NCBI RefSeq assembly: GCF_900105145.1
Contig: NZ_LT629752.1
Coordinates: 1,832,001-1,896,000 of the forward strand
Length of the DNA: 64,000 nt
Source of the DNA: Polaribacter sp. KT25b
GTDB taxonomy: Bacteria; Bacteroidota; Bacteroidia; Flavobacteriales; Flavobacteriaceae
Direction: 5' to 3'
The translations under genes were made by a program, and so were the position numbers. Positions 28,455 through 37,774 of this stretch are shown one piece after another. Position 1 is the stretch's first letter. Every line of letters begins with the position of its first letter. The notes beneath the pieces are model-generated. The model was given only the letters and a program-made list of their open reading frames with translations, did no database searches and was not told where the DNA came from.

Positions 28455-30092
28455 ATGAAGTCTATTTTTAAATATCTTTTAATTCTTTTAAGTACCACTT
28501 TTTTTGCTCAGAATAAAGCAAGTTTAGATAGTTTACTAGTTAAAGGAGTAAAAGCAATGAATAATAAAGAGTATTCTTTGTCATTAGAACTATTAACTAA
28601 AGCTAATTCTATAGCTGAAGAAAAACATTGGTATAAACAACAATTCTTAGCGATAAATAACATTGGTGCTAATTATTACTCAATGTTAGATTATGGGGAA
28701 GCTTTAAACAATTATCTTGACGCATATACTATAGCTCTTAAACATCTTGATGAAAATGAAGAAATGATTGTTTTAAATAATATAGCAATTTTATATAGTA
28801 AAGAAAATGAGTTTAAAAAAGCAGAAGAATATTTTGGCAAAGCCTATAAACTTGCGTTAGAAAATAATCTAGAGACTAAAAAAGGATTGTATTCAATTAA
28901 TTTAGGTATTGTTACTAACCAACAAAATAAATTAGATGTTGCTTTAAATTATTTAGAAAATGGAAAAAAAATATTTAAAAACAAACCTTCTCTTTTAATA
29001 TTAGCAGAAACTGCAATAGTAGATAATTATTATAAAAGAAAAGAGTTTGAAAAAGCTAAAGTTTTAGCAACTAAAATTCTACCGAATTTAAAAGGTATTT
29101 CATACTCAGAAGAAAGAATATCTATATTAATTTTACTTTCTAACATTTATAAAGAATCAAGAAAATTATCACTAGCCACAAGCTATGCTAAAGCTGCATT
29201 AGAGGCTTCTCTAAATTCTGAAAATAGAATATCGGCATTTAATCAATTGGCAGAAGTTTACAAAGCAAGCAACATAATTGATAAAGCAATAGAAGCTAAA
29301 GACTCTGTAATTGCACTAACAAATTCTTTAAATAAGATTAAAAATGGTCATCTATTTGAAACCAATAAAGTAAAGTTTGAAATTGCAAACTACAAACAAG
29401 AACTAAAGAAAAATCAAGAAAAACAAAAAGAAGATCGCTTTTTATTTTACGGATTGTTAACTATTTTACTTCTCATTATTTGCTTAATTACTTGGGCGCT
29501 TAGAAATAGCTCTATAAAAAATAAACAAAGAAAAATACTTGATGATAGAAGTAAAGAAATAATTCAATTAGAACTTCAGAAAAAGAAAAGTGACAATTTA
29601 GTGTTAGAAAAACAACTTTATGCCAAAGAAGCTTTTTCTCTTTTAGAACAAGAACGATTAAAAAATGAAATAGAAAAACGCAACCAAAAGTTAGCCGCAA
29701 AAGCGCTACAAGTTTCAGCTAGAAATGAATTATTAAAAGAAGTAATAAACTCTTTATCTAGCCAAACAGAAGTTTCTAAAAATGTTTTTCTTTCAAGAAA
29801 AGTAACTGAATTAAAAAATCTTTTAAAGAGTGATACTGAATGGGAAAGTTTTTTAACTCATTTTGAACAAGTGAATCATACATTCATATCCAAATTAAAA
29901 AAGCAACACCCAAAACTTACTGCAAATGATATTAGATATATCAGTTATCTTTATATGAATTTAACAAATAAAGAAATAGCTTCTTTATTTAATATAACTA
30001 TTGAAGCTTCAAGAAAAAGAAAAGAACGAATTAGCTCTAAAATGGAGTTAAAATACAATTTAGACCTATATACCTACATATCAAGTATTTAA
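28455..30092 (+). CDS. TPR-repeat membrane regulator with C-terminal HTH
   Basis: Protein of 545 aa with an unusual regulator layout seen in Bacteroidota. It has a signal peptide (about 1-18, ending FFAQ), about six tetratricopeptide repeats (about 25-300; e.g. YGEALNNYLDAYTIALKHLD and FKKAEEYFGKAYKLALENN) and one transmembrane helix (about 330-350, LLTILLLIICLITWAL). A coiled coil (about 355-430) and a LuxR-like HTH at the end follow: LTANDIRYISYLYMNLTNKE, then IASLFNITIEASRKRKERIS. The TPR part would face the periplasm and the HTH the cytoplasm, so it may be a one-component membrane sensor. It lies about 110 bp before a T9SS cargo gene on the same strand, a plausible target or partner. Confidence 0.82.
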   Translation: MKSIFKYLLILLSTTFFAQNKASLDSLLVKGVKAMNNKEYSLSLELLTKANSIAEEKHWYKQQFLAINNIGANYYSMLDYGEALNNYLDAYTIALKHLDENEEMIVLNNIAILYSKENEFKKAEEYFGKAYKLALENNLETKKGLYSINLGIVTNQQNKLDVALNYLENGKKIFKNKPSLLILAETAIVDNYYKRKEFEKAKVLATKILPNLKGISYSEERISILILLSNIYKESRKLSLATSYAKAALEASLNSENRISAFNQLAEVYKASNIIDKAIEAKDSVIALTNSLNKIKNGHLFETNKVKFEIANYKQELKKNQEKQKEDRFLFYGLLTILLLIICLITWALRNSSIKNKQRKILDDRSKEIIQLELQKKKSDNLVLEKQLYAKEAFSLLEQERLKNEIEKRNQKLAAKALQVSARNELLKEVINSLSSQTEVSKNVFLSRKVTELKNLLKSDTEWESFLTHFEQVNHTFISKLKKQHPKLTANDIRYISYLYMNLTNKEIASLFNITIEASRKRKERISSKMELKYNLDLYTYISSI

Positions 30093-30200
30093 TGTTAATT
30101 GTCACATTAATTCTTTTTCTTGTCACGGTAATTATTCTGTAATTTTAGTTTATATGAATTTTATATTTCAATATTGTCATTCACTAAAATCACTTTAATT

Positions 30201-32504
30201 ATGAAAATAAAAATTACTCTTTTATTATTTATTTTATGTTTAACATTTCAGTCTGTTTTTGGGCAACTTGAAGTTGATGGATCTGATGAATTTGGAAGAA
30301 TATTTAATGTTACTTACGATGCAACTATCCCAAATAAAGTATATGCTGTAACTCTTGGCAACCACATTATAGTATCAGAAGATAATGGTAAAAATTGGCA
30401 AGTATTGTACTCACTTATTTATTATGGAGCTAGTATAAAAGACATGAAACTTTCTTCTGATGGAAAATCATTAACGTTTTCAGCACATTTACCTAATACT
30501 GAAGTAAATGCTGTAATGGTTTATGAAATTTCATCTGCATCTATTATTAAAACTTATCCTTTGCCCAACCAAAAAGATTTAGGTTATTTAGTATCTTATG
30601 ATTTTTATGACAATGATATGGACGTATTAATTGTGGCTACAAAATTTCCTGTTGGTTTTGAAACAGAAGGTAAAACTTTTTATACAGCAGATGGAGGTGC
30701 TAATTGGGAGATGATTTATTATACAAATGATAATGATTTCGTTTTTATTAATAAAGTTGCTATTAGCCCTAATAATCCTGATAAAATATTTTTAACAAGA
30801 GGTAATGGAAAACTTGAAGTTGACGGAGGTCTTTTTATTTCTGATGACGCTGGTAGAAATTTTACAGAAAAATTACCAGGAATTGTTCTAGATCCTATTG
30901 CTTTTGATCCTTCAAACGATGAAACTATTTTTTTAGGAACAGGTATTAGTTTTGGTGGTAATGAAGAAAACTTATACAAATCTGTTGATAATGGTAATAC
31001 ATTTGATATTATTTCTATAAGATGGACAACTAGCACATTAAACAATATTACCGTTATAGAATTTAATGAGAACAACCCTTCTCAAATTATTGTTTTAGAA
31101 GAAAATGAGATTGCTATTTCAGAAGATGGTGGAAATACTTTTGAAAATACAGTTTACCCAGATGATAACACAGATAGTTATTACTACGGGTTAAATGCAA
31201 GCTACAATCCACAAAATAATCAAGAAGTAATTATAAGTTCAAATTACATTCCATTATTTTCAAGCGAGGGAGGTCAAACAGTTAGCAAAATTTATTCACC
31301 ATATTTTACTAGTACTGGTAGCACTGCTATTTTTAAAAATGAAACTAATACAAACTTGTATTATGGAGTTCAAAAGGGTCATATTCACAGAGACTTAAAC
31401 TCAGGTAAAGAAACTGCTTATAATATTTTGCCTCTTAATAATTTTTCTAGTGGTGGAGAAAGTCAAACTTTAGTAGATCAAATCATCCCAAATCGTATTT
31501 ATAGTTTTAGTTCAAGTTTTTTTGGATCAGCACTTTATGTAAGTAATGATAATGGGGCTACAAAGAATCAATTGTTAAGTTTATTTAAAAATAAATTTAC
31601 AGCTCAAGCAACTTTCCCTAATCATACAGAAACAATTTTTGCTGCTTTTGCTGGTTATGAAGCAAGTGAAACTGTTTTAAAAAAAATAGATTTTACCGAT
31701 ATTAATAAAGTAGAACAAATAGACATTAAACTTCCTACTTTAAATTTTATTTACGGAATTATTATAGACAACACAGGTAAAATAACATTGTCTATTGGAA
31801 ACGAAGTATATTCTTCAATTGATGAGGGAGAAACTTGGGAAAACAATAGTAAAGGTTTAGATGAATTAGACGAATCTGATATCATTTTTGATTTAAAACA
31901 AGATCCAAAAAACAATGATTTTTTAGCATTAGCAACTTCAAAAGGTATTTTTATTTCTGAGGATAATGGAGAAAATTGGGTAAAAAAAACCAAAGATTTA
32001 GTAAACAAAGTCGAATTTTCTTCAGAAACAAGTGGTGCTATAATTGCATCAACTTATAATTCTTTATACACCAAGTTCACTTTATACTATTCAGTAGATT
32101 ATGGAGCTAATTGGGAAACAATTAATAACGAACAATTATTAGGTATACAAGCTTATTCTTCTGCTTTTCATTTTGAAAAAGATACTATAACAGCTTATAT
32201 TGGTAGTAGCGATTTAGGCCTTTTAAAATATATTATTGACCTTAGTAGTTTATCAGTTCTTGATCCGATAAACAGCACAAGTTTAATAACTATTTTCCCC
32301 AACCCTTTTCAGAATGTTTTAAATATTAAATTAAATAACTCAAAAGTTATTTATGCTAGCATTTATTCATTAACAGGAAAAAAAGTTTTAGAATTTAAAA
32401 ATAAAGAAAGCATTAATGTTTCTGGTTTAGCTGCCGGAATTTATTCTTTAAGAATAAAAGACAACAATAATACTATATTCTTTAAACGAATAATAAAACA
32501 ATAA
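30201..32504 (+). CDS. T9SS-secreted beta-propeller protein (sortilin/BNR-like repeats)
   Basis: Secreted protein of 767 aa. The signal peptide MKIKITLLLFILCLTFQSVF ends at a GQ site; I chose this ATG because nine extra upstream residues would break the signal. The body holds repeated Asp-box/BNR-like units, seen as ISEDNGKNWQVLY, FYTADGGANWEMIYY, ISEDGGNTFENT, SSIDEGETWENN, ISEDNGENWVKKT and YSVDYGANWETIN, so a VPS10/sialidase-type propeller is likely. The C-terminal 80 residues (FPNPFQNVLNIKLN, SLTGKKVLEFKN, GLAAGIYSLRIKD) are a type A sorting domain for type IX secretion. The ligand or substrate is unknown; no glycosidase catalytic set is recognisable. It is probably cell-surface attached or released. 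Confidence 0.87.
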   Translation: MKIKITLLLFILCLTFQSVFGQLEVDGSDEFGRIFNVTYDATIPNKVYAVTLGNHIIVSEDNGKNWQVLYSLIYYGASIKDMKLSSDGKSLTFSAHLPNTEVNAVMVYEISSASIIKTYPLPNQKDLGYLVSYDFYDNDMDVLIVATKFPVGFETEGKTFYTADGGANWEMIYYTNDNDFVFINKVAISPNNPDKIFLTRGNGKLEVDGGLFISDDAGRNFTEKLPGIVLDPIAFDPSNDETIFLGTGISFGGNEENLYKSVDNGNTFDIISIRWTTSTLNNITVIEFNENNPSQIIVLEENEIAISEDGGNTFENTVYPDDNTDSYYYGLNASYNPQNNQEVIISSNYIPLFSSEGGQTVSKIYSPYFTSTGSTAIFKNETNTNLYYGVQKGHIHRDLNSGKETAYNILPLNNFSSGGESQTLVDQIIPNRIYSFSSSFFGSALYVSNDNGATKNQLLSLFKNKFTAQATFPNHTETIFAAFAGYEASETVLKKIDFTDINKVEQIDIKLPTLNFIYGIIIDNTGKITLSIGNEVYSSIDEGETWENNSKGLDELDESDIIFDLKQDPKNNDFLALATSKGIFISEDNGENWVKKTKDLVNKVEFSSETSGAIIASTYNSLYTKFTLYYSVDYGANWETINNEQLLGIQAYSSAFHFEKDTITAYIGSSDLGLLKYIIDLSSLSVLDPINSTSLITIFPNPFQNVLNIKLNNSKVIYASIYSLTGKKVLEFKNKESINVSGLAAGIYSLRIKDNNNTIFFKRIIKQ

Positions 32505-32526
32505 GTTAATTAATATTTAAAACAAT

Positions 32527-32562
32527 AAAAGCCCTTAAAATTTCTATTTTTAAGGGCTTTTT
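32527..32562 (+). terminator. Terminator after the T9SS cargo gene
   Basis: Hairpin AAAAGCCCTTAAAA / TTTTTAAGGGCTTTTT with a short loop and a T-run on the plus strand. Confidence 0.85.
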
Positions 32563-32672
32563 ATTATTAAAACTTTAAGGTAAAATTCTATCAAAATTAA
32601 GGTTTTACAAAAAGTATAAATAGTTACTTCTTCTTTCATACTTTTAAAAGAGTTCAATCAAATTTCTTTTCC

Positions 32673-32680
32673 TAATTTTG
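32673..32680 (+). promoter_or_regulatory. -7 promoter element for the RNA methyltransferase gene
   Basis: TAATTTTG matches TAnnTTTG, 20 bp before the start codon; no clear TTG lies at -33. Confidence 0.35.
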
Positions 32681-32700
32681 CAATCCTATAATTTTGAAAT

Positions 32701-34152
32701 ATGCCACGTAGAGAACGAAATAAATTTGTAAAGAAGAATCAAGTTTTAGAACTTAGAATTGAAGATTACGCTTTTGGCGGAAAAGGAATTGCCAGAATAA
32801 AATCTGATGAAGGCAGTTTTGTTATTTTTGTTCCTAATACGTTACCAGGACAATTGGTGAAAGCACAAATAAGCAAGTCTAGTAAAAAATATGCAGAAGC
32901 AAAATTAATTGATGTTTTAGAACCATCAGAAAATGAAGTTGAAGTTCCGTTTCAAGACATTCCTGGCGCACCTTACATTCAATTACCCATAGAATTACAA
33001 CATCAGTATAAAAAAGAAAGCACTTTATCTTTATTTAAAAGAATTGGTAAAGTTGAAAATATCGAAGATTTATTTGACGAATTAGTAGTGTCTCCAAACG
33101 TATTTCATTATAGAAATAAAATGGAATATGGTTTTTCTGCAATTGGTTACGATCGTATTAATAAAACTGATAAAGATGAATTTACACTAGGTTTTAAAAG
33201 ACGTGGTGTTTGGTGGATGGGAGATAATTTAGAGAAAGATTCTGGTTTATTTGATAAACAAATGGAAGACAATCTAAAAAACATTAGACACTATTGTTTA
33301 GAAACAGGTTTAGAACCTTGGCATGGACCAAAAAAAACTGGTTTTTTTAGATATTTTGTGGTTAGAAAATCTTACAAAACCAATGAATTGTTATTCAATT
33401 TAGTGACAACTTCACCTGAATTACCAAATTTCGATTTAAAAAAATTCGCAAATTATTTGGTTGAATTATTTGGCAATAGAGTTGCTGGTTTGTTACATAC
33501 AATTAATGATGAAACTGGAGATAGAACCATTGCAACTTCTGGCAGCATCAATTTAGTGTACGGAAAAGATAAAATTGTGGAAGAATTGTTAGGTTTAAAT
33601 TTTGAAATTAGCATGAAAAGCTTCTTTCAGACAAATCCTAAATGTGCAGAAAAATTGTATTCTAAAGTTGTTGAATATGTTTTAGAAGATAAATCTAAAG
33701 TAGATAATACTGTTGTAATGGATTTATTTTGCGGAACAGGAACTATTGGTCAAATTGTGGCTTCTAGAAGTGAAAACGCAAAAATTGTTGGGGTAGATAT
33801 TGTTGCATCAGCAATAAAAGATGCACAAAAAAATGCCAAAAGAAATAATATTGAAGGGTTACAGTTTTATGCTGCAGATGTTGGTAAATTCTTAGTTGCA
33901 CACCCTGAATATAAAGATAAAATAAAAACAATTATTTTAGATCCAGCCAGAGCAGGAATTGCACCAAAAACATTACAAAAGATAATCAATTTAAATGCAG
34001 ACAGAATGGTGTATGTTTCTTGTAACCCAGCAACACAAGCAAGAGATACAGAATTATTGGCTGAAGCTGGTTATCAAATTAAAAAAATTAGTTTAGTAGA
34101 TCAATTTCCACACACAAGTCATATAGAAACTGTGGTTTTATTTGAGAGATAA
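32701..34152 (+). CDS. rlmD: RlmD/TrmA-family SAM-dependent RNA (uracil-C5)-methyltransferase, Fe-S cysteines absent
   Basis: Methylates a uridine C5 in RNA, most likely 23S rRNA. An N-terminal TRAM domain (about residues 10-75, ELRIEDYAFGGKGIARIK) precedes a central domain and a Rossmann methyltransferase domain. Visible elements are motif I MDLFCGTGTIGQIVA, the substrate Asp region IILDPARAGIAPK and the catalytic cysteine in YVSCNPATQARD. In canonical RlmD the segment after TRAM reads C-GGC-x-x-Q-H with four Fe-S cysteines; here it reads GAPYIQLPIELQHQYK, so the cluster ligands are missing. The class is secure, but the exact target uridine (RlmD, RlmC or TrmA-like) is not. In relatives DUF6452 and DUF6048 genes follow directly; here two small genes intervene. 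Confidence 0.82.
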   Translation: MPRRERNKFVKKNQVLELRIEDYAFGGKGIARIKSDEGSFVIFVPNTLPGQLVKAQISKSSKKYAEAKLIDVLEPSENEVEVPFQDIPGAPYIQLPIELQHQYKKESTLSLFKRIGKVENIEDLFDELVVSPNVFHYRNKMEYGFSAIGYDRINKTDKDEFTLGFKRRGVWWMGDNLEKDSGLFDKQMEDNLKNIRHYCLETGLEPWHGPKKTGFFRYFVVRKSYKTNELLFNLVTTSPELPNFDLKKFANYLVELFGNRVAGLLHTINDETGDRTIATSGSINLVYGKDKIVEELLGLNFEISMKSFFQTNPKCAEKLYSKVVEYVLEDKSKVDNTVVMDLFCGTGTIGQIVASRSENAKIVGVDIVASAIKDAQKNAKRNNIEGLQFYAADVGKFLVAHPEYKDKIKTIILDPARAGIAPKTLQKIINLNADRMVYVSCNPATQARDTELLAEAGYQIKKISLVDQFPHTSHIETVVLFER

Positions 34153-34160
34153 TTAAATTA

Positions 34161-34505
34161 TTAATACCAGCTAGAACACGAAACTACAAACTTATATTTA
34201 CCATTAGAATAAGGACTAGTTCTGTAATAGGTGCTAAAAACGCCTTTATTTGCATAATATTTTCCACAACTAGAAATCCAACTATCTTCTTTATAATCAA
34301 TGTCGTTACCGTCTCTATCTTTAGTATAATATTTTCCAGACAACCATTTATCACTTGAACTGTCATAAAGATAATTTTCTGCTATGTAAACCCTGCACTT
34401 TCCTCCCATACCTCTATTTACGTTTGAGAGTGCAGAATTTAATTCTGAACAATTATAAAGTGTCAAGAGAGTAAATAATAAAATTGTTTTTTTTATAGAT
34501 TTCAT
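34161..34505 (-). CDS. Small hypothetical lipoprotein
   Basis: Protein of 114 aa with a lipoprotein signal, MKSIKKTILLFTLLTLYNCS (Cys19). The mature part is rich in Tyr, Ser and Lys, with cysteines in KCRVYIAEN, SSCGKYYANKG and FVVSCSSWY that could form disulfides after export. I do not recognise a family. It runs against its plus-strand neighbours between the methyltransferase and the pterin dehydratase, interrupting an otherwise common gene order. This suggests a local insertion. Confidence 0.65.
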   Translation of the reverse strand: MKSIKKTILLFTLLTLYNCSELNSALSNVNRGMGGKCRVYIAENYLYDSSSDKWLSGKYYTKDRDGNDIDYKEDSWISSCGKYYANKGVFSTYYRTSPYSNGKYKFVVSCSSWY

Positions 34506-34654
34506 AAAATAAAATTTTTATAAATTAATAAAATCAAAAATATTTAAAAAAAAACTTTATTAAAATACCTAGATGTAGGTATATTTCAATGTAAAACAAA
34601 GACTAAAAAGATTATCTTTACTTTTAAAAAATCAATTAAATTATTTTTTGTCAG

Positions 34655-34942
34655 ATGAAAAAACTCACAGAATTCGAAATAGAATTAAAATTAGAATCTT
34701 TACCAGATTGGGAATATTATGATGAAGCTTTGCACACAGATTTAGAGTTTGGTAGTTTTAAAGATTGCATGTCTGCCATGAACAGAATTGCGTTTGAATG
34801 TGAGGCTTTAAATCATCATCCAGAATGGACAAATGTGTACAATACTTTAGATATTACGCTAAAAACACATGATGCACAAGGTGTTACAGAACTAGATTTT
34901 GCTTTAGCAGAAGCTATCAATAAAATTGTAGAAGTAGAATAA
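34655..34942 (+). CDS. phhB: 4a-hydroxytetrahydrobiopterin dehydratase (pterin-4-alpha-carbinolamine dehydratase)
   Basis: Small enzyme of 95 aa that dehydrates 4a-hydroxytetrahydropterin, regenerating the cofactor of aromatic amino acid hydroxylases. The family signature is complete: EALNHHPEWTNVYNTLDITL followed by KTHDAQGVTELDFALAEAI, with the catalytic His pair, Trp and the THD-x-x-G-x-T-x-x-D block. No phenylalanine hydroxylase gene is in the window. A 7-bp-arm palindrome (ATACCTA / TAGGTAT, 34565-34582) lies upstream of the start and might be an operator. Confidence 0.93.
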   Translation: MKKLTEFEIELKLESLPDWEYYDEALHTDLEFGSFKDCMSAMNRIAFECEALNHHPEWTNVYNTLDITLKTHDAQGVTELDFALAEAINKIVEVE

Positions 34943-35128
34943 TTAGCTGTTTTTTAAACTCATTTATTTTTTCTAAAAGTTTTATGAATCCCTTCTTCGG
35001 ATATAGTCAAACACTGACTTTCTAATATTTACCTAAGAATTGGCATTTTTTAACTTTTAAATATTTCATGAATTCGCTTTTTAATTGAGTTTATTTACTA
35101 CTTTTGAATTTATTTTTTAATTTTATTA

Positions 35129-35617
35129 ATGAAAAAAATCATTCCTATTTTAATTCTAATTACGATCATTTTTTCTACTTGTGAAAAAGATGATTTTTGT
35201 GTTAAAAACCCAATTACTCCAAATTTAGTTTTACGTTTTTATGATGAAACAAATCAAGAAACATTAAAAACGGCGAAGCTTTTATCCGTTTGGGCAGAAG
35301 GAAAAGATACTATAGATGATTACACAAGTATAACTACAGATAGTATTGCTATTCCTTTAAATTCGTTAACAACAGAAACTATTTATCATCTAAAAATAAA
35401 TGAAGAAGATGGTGCGAAAGCTGATAATCTTTATACGACATTCACAATAAATTATACTCCAGAAGATGTATACGTTTCAAGATCTTGTGGTTATAAAGTG
35501 ATCTTTAATGACGTTACTTTTTCATCTGATAATACAAATTGGATTAAAGAATTTACACCAGAAACATTAACAATAATAGAAGATCAAAATTCAGCACATG
35601 TACAAATATTTCATTAG
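35129..35617 (+). CDS. DUF6452-family lipoprotein
   Basis: Exported protein of 162 aa; the signal ends at IIFSTCEKDDFC, so it is probably a lipoprotein with Cys19. The mature part starts DDFCVKNPITPNLVLRFYD, typical of the Bacteroidota DUF6452 family, and contains an Ig-like beta pattern. A second cysteine pair (DDFC and SRSCGYK) may form a disulfide. Its last codons overlap the start of the DUF6048 gene by 20 bases, so the two are translationally coupled. Function unknown. Confidence 0.75.
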   Translation: MKKIIPILILITIIFSTCEKDDFCVKNPITPNLVLRFYDETNQETLKTAKLLSVWAEGKDTIDDYTSITTDSIAIPLNSLTTETIYHLKINEEDGAKADNLYTTFTINYTPEDVYVSRSCGYKVIFNDVTFSSDNTNWIKEFTPETLTIIEDQNSAHVQIFH

Positions 35618-36320
35618 TATTTTCTTTTTATTTGTTTTAGTTGATGGATTTTCTCAAAATCCTAGAAAGCCAGAAAAACCAAAAAGTGAAATTAAAGAAC
35701 CTAAAAAAGACACTATTGTTTACAAATCTGCCTATGGATTTCGTTTAGGAATGGATATTAGTAAACCTATATTATCAAGTATTAGTAGTTCTTATAGTGG
35801 CTTTGAGGTTGTTGGAGATTACCGAATTTCTAAACGTTTTTTTGTGGCTGCAGAATTAGGTTATGAAGAAGAAACTACAGATGAAGATTATACAAACTCA
35901 ACCGTAAAAGGAAGTTATGCAAGACTTGGTATTAACTATAATGCTTATGAAAATTGGTTAGATATGAATAACGAAATCTTTGTGGGTTTTAGATATGGTT
36001 TTAGCCTTTTTGATCAGACTTTAAATAGTTATACTCCAAATGTTAATAGCACTTATTTTCCTGCAGATTTAATAGATACACCAGTTACAGCATCAAGTTT
36101 AAATGCACATTGGACAGAGTTTTTATTCGGATTAAAAGTAGAAACTTTTAATAATTTGTTTGTTAGTGCAAGTATTTCTTATAAAGTTATGATGAGTACA
36201 AAAGAACCAGAAAATTTTAAAACTTTATACGCGCCAGGTTTTAATACAATCTATGAAACAAGTACTGGTTTTGGGTTCAATTATACCATTAGTTACTTGA
36301 TACCTTTTAAGAAAAAATAA
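35598..36320 (+). CDS. DUF6048-family outer-membrane beta-barrel protein
   Basis: Exported protein of 240 aa with a signal peptide (about 1-19, ending GFSQ) and a charged Lys/Pro/Glu linker (RKPEKPKSEIKEPKKD). A beta-rich domain with alternating aromatic and polar residues follows (YGFRLGMDISKPILS, YRISKRFFVAAELGYEEE, GFGFNYTISYLIPFKKK), consistent with a small outer-membrane barrel. The start overlaps the DUF6452 gene, and the two probably act together at the outer membrane. No substrate or partner is known. Confidence 0.75.
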   Translation: MYKYFISIFFLFVLVDGFSQNPRKPEKPKSEIKEPKKDTIVYKSAYGFRLGMDISKPILSSISSSYSGFEVVGDYRISKRFFVAAELGYEEETTDEDYTNSTVKGSYARLGINYNAYENWLDMNNEIFVGFRYGFSLFDQTLNSYTPNVNSTYFPADLIDTPVTASSLNAHWTEFLFGLKVETFNNLFVSASISYKVMMSTKEPENFKTLYAPGFNTIYETSTGFGFNYTISYLIPFKKK

Positions 36321-36381
36321 AAATAAGTCTTTTGTTACTTATTTTTTAGTAAATTTATCCCTCTTTTTTAAATTATTAAAT

Positions 36382-37329
36382 ATGAATAAAATACCTAGTG
36401 TAAATTTAGCAGACTTTTTATCAGACGATAAAACCCGAAAACAAAAATTTATTGATGAAATTGGTCATGCTTATGAAAACATAGGATTTGTAGCTTTAAA
36501 AGGTCATTTTTTAAATACAGAATTAGTAGAAAGTTTATATTCAGAAATTAAAAACTTTTTTGAATTACCTACTGATATAAAAGAAAAATATGAAATTCCA
36601 GGAATTGGAGGTCAAAGAGGATATGTTTCTTTTGGAAAAGAATCTGCAAAAGGAAAAAAAGAAGGAGATTTAAAAGAATTTTGGCATTTTGGACAATATG
36701 TAGACAAAACTTCTAAATATGCAGATGAATATCCTGCAAATGTAATTGTAGAAGAATTACCTAAATTTAATGAAGTTGGTAAGGAAACATACCAAATGTT
36801 AGAAAAAACAGCCAAATATGTATTACGTTCGTTGGCTTTACATTTAGGTTTAGAAGAAACTTATTTTGATAATTATATTAAAAACGGAAATAGTATTTTA
36901 CGCCCTATTCATTATCCACCAATAAAAACAGAACCAAAAGGAGCCGAAAGAGCTGCTGCACATGGAGACATTAATTTAATTACTTTATTAATGGGCGCCC
37001 AAGGTAAAGGTTTACAAGTTCAAAATCATAAAGGAGATTGGATTGATGCTGTAGCAGAAGAAGATGAATTAATGATTAACGTTGGTGATATGTTGTCTAG
37101 ACACAGTAACAATAAACTAAAATCTACAATTCATAGAGTTACAAACCCTCCAAAAGAAATGTGGGGAACTTCTCGTTATTCAATTCCGTTTTTTATGCAT
37201 CCAATTTCTGATATGAAATTAAATGTTTTAGAAAACTGTATAGACGAAAATAACCCTAAACAATTTAGTGATATTACAGCAGGTGAATTTTTAGATGAAC
37301 GTTTAAGAGAATTAGGATTAAAAAAATAA
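36382..37329 (+). CDS. 2-oxoglutarate/Fe(II) oxygenase, isopenicillin N synthase-like
   Basis: Non-heme iron oxygenase of 315 aa. A DIOX_N domain (about residues 6-110, with FVALKGHFLNTELVESLY) precedes the 2OG-FeII oxygenase core. Iron ligands are H194, D196 (AAAHGDINLITLL) and H251 (STIHRVTNP); R265 with S267 in SRYSIPFF would bind the 2-oxoglutarate carboxylate. GLQVQNHKGDWIDAV and LMINVGDMLSRHSNNKLKST are typical of the plant/fungal/bacterial IPNS-like group. The specific substrate in flavobacteria is unknown, and no antibiotic biosynthesis genes are nearby. A SUI1 gene follows about 70 bp later. Confidence 0.88.
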   Translation: MNKIPSVNLADFLSDDKTRKQKFIDEIGHAYENIGFVALKGHFLNTELVESLYSEIKNFFELPTDIKEKYEIPGIGGQRGYVSFGKESAKGKKEGDLKEFWHFGQYVDKTSKYADEYPANVIVEELPKFNEVGKETYQMLEKTAKYVLRSLALHLGLEETYFDNYIKNGNSILRPIHYPPIKTEPKGAERAAAHGDINLITLLMGAQGKGLQVQNHKGDWIDAVAEEDELMINVGDMLSRHSNNKLKSTIHRVTNPPKEMWGTSRYSIPFFMHPISDMKLNVLENCIDENNPKQFSDITAGEFLDERLRELGLKK

Positions 37330-37398
37330 GTATTCAGTTAGCTTAGTTTACAGTTATAAACTCATTGGTTATTGCCACTACTAACTTCAAACAAAAAA

Positions 37399-37722
37399 AT
37401 GAATTTTAAAGATCAATTAAAAAATTTATTTCCAGAACATATTGAATCTGAAGAACCAGTAGTTGAAAAATCGACAATTTGGTTACAAGATGATCCAATA
37501 ATTTGTAAGTATGAAAAAAGAAAAGGAAAGCCAATTACTATTTTAGAAGGTTATACTGGTGCAACCAAAGATTTTAAAATGCTTGCTAAAGAAATAAAAA
37601 CTAAACTTTCTGTTGGTGGTAGTTTTAAAGATGATAAAATTATAATTCAGGGAGATTTTAGAGATAAAATAATGACAATGCTAAAAAACAAAGGATTTAA
37701 TGTAAAAAGAGTTGGAGGATAA
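37399..37722 (+). CDS. SUI1/eIF1-like translation factor (YciH family)
   Basis: Small protein of 107 aa. The C-terminal SUI1 domain (about residues 40-107) shows KRKGKPITILEGYTGATKDF, LAKEIKTKLSVGGSFKDDKI and IIQGDFRDKIMTMLKNKGF, matching YciH/eIF1 homologues. I chose the ATG giving MNFKDQLKNLFPEH, since an upstream TTG would add a non-conserved extension. Bacterial YciH is thought to influence start-codon fidelity or to repress translation under stress. It sits between the 2OG oxygenase and the DUF1835 gene, all on the plus strand. Confidence 0.88.
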   Translation: MNFKDQLKNLFPEHIESEEPVVEKSTIWLQDDPIICKYEKRKGKPITILEGYTGATKDFKMLAKEIKTKLSVGGSFKDDKIIIQGDFRDKIMTMLKNKGFNVKRVGG

Positions 37723-37774
37723 TCACTTTTAAATCAGTATAATAAAATAAATATTTAAACGTTTTGTAAAAATT

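Noticed and set aside
36382..37329. Isopenicillin N synthase and a beta-lactam cluster
   Set aside because: The oxygenase family is broad, and no ACV synthetase or other biosynthetic genes are adjacent.
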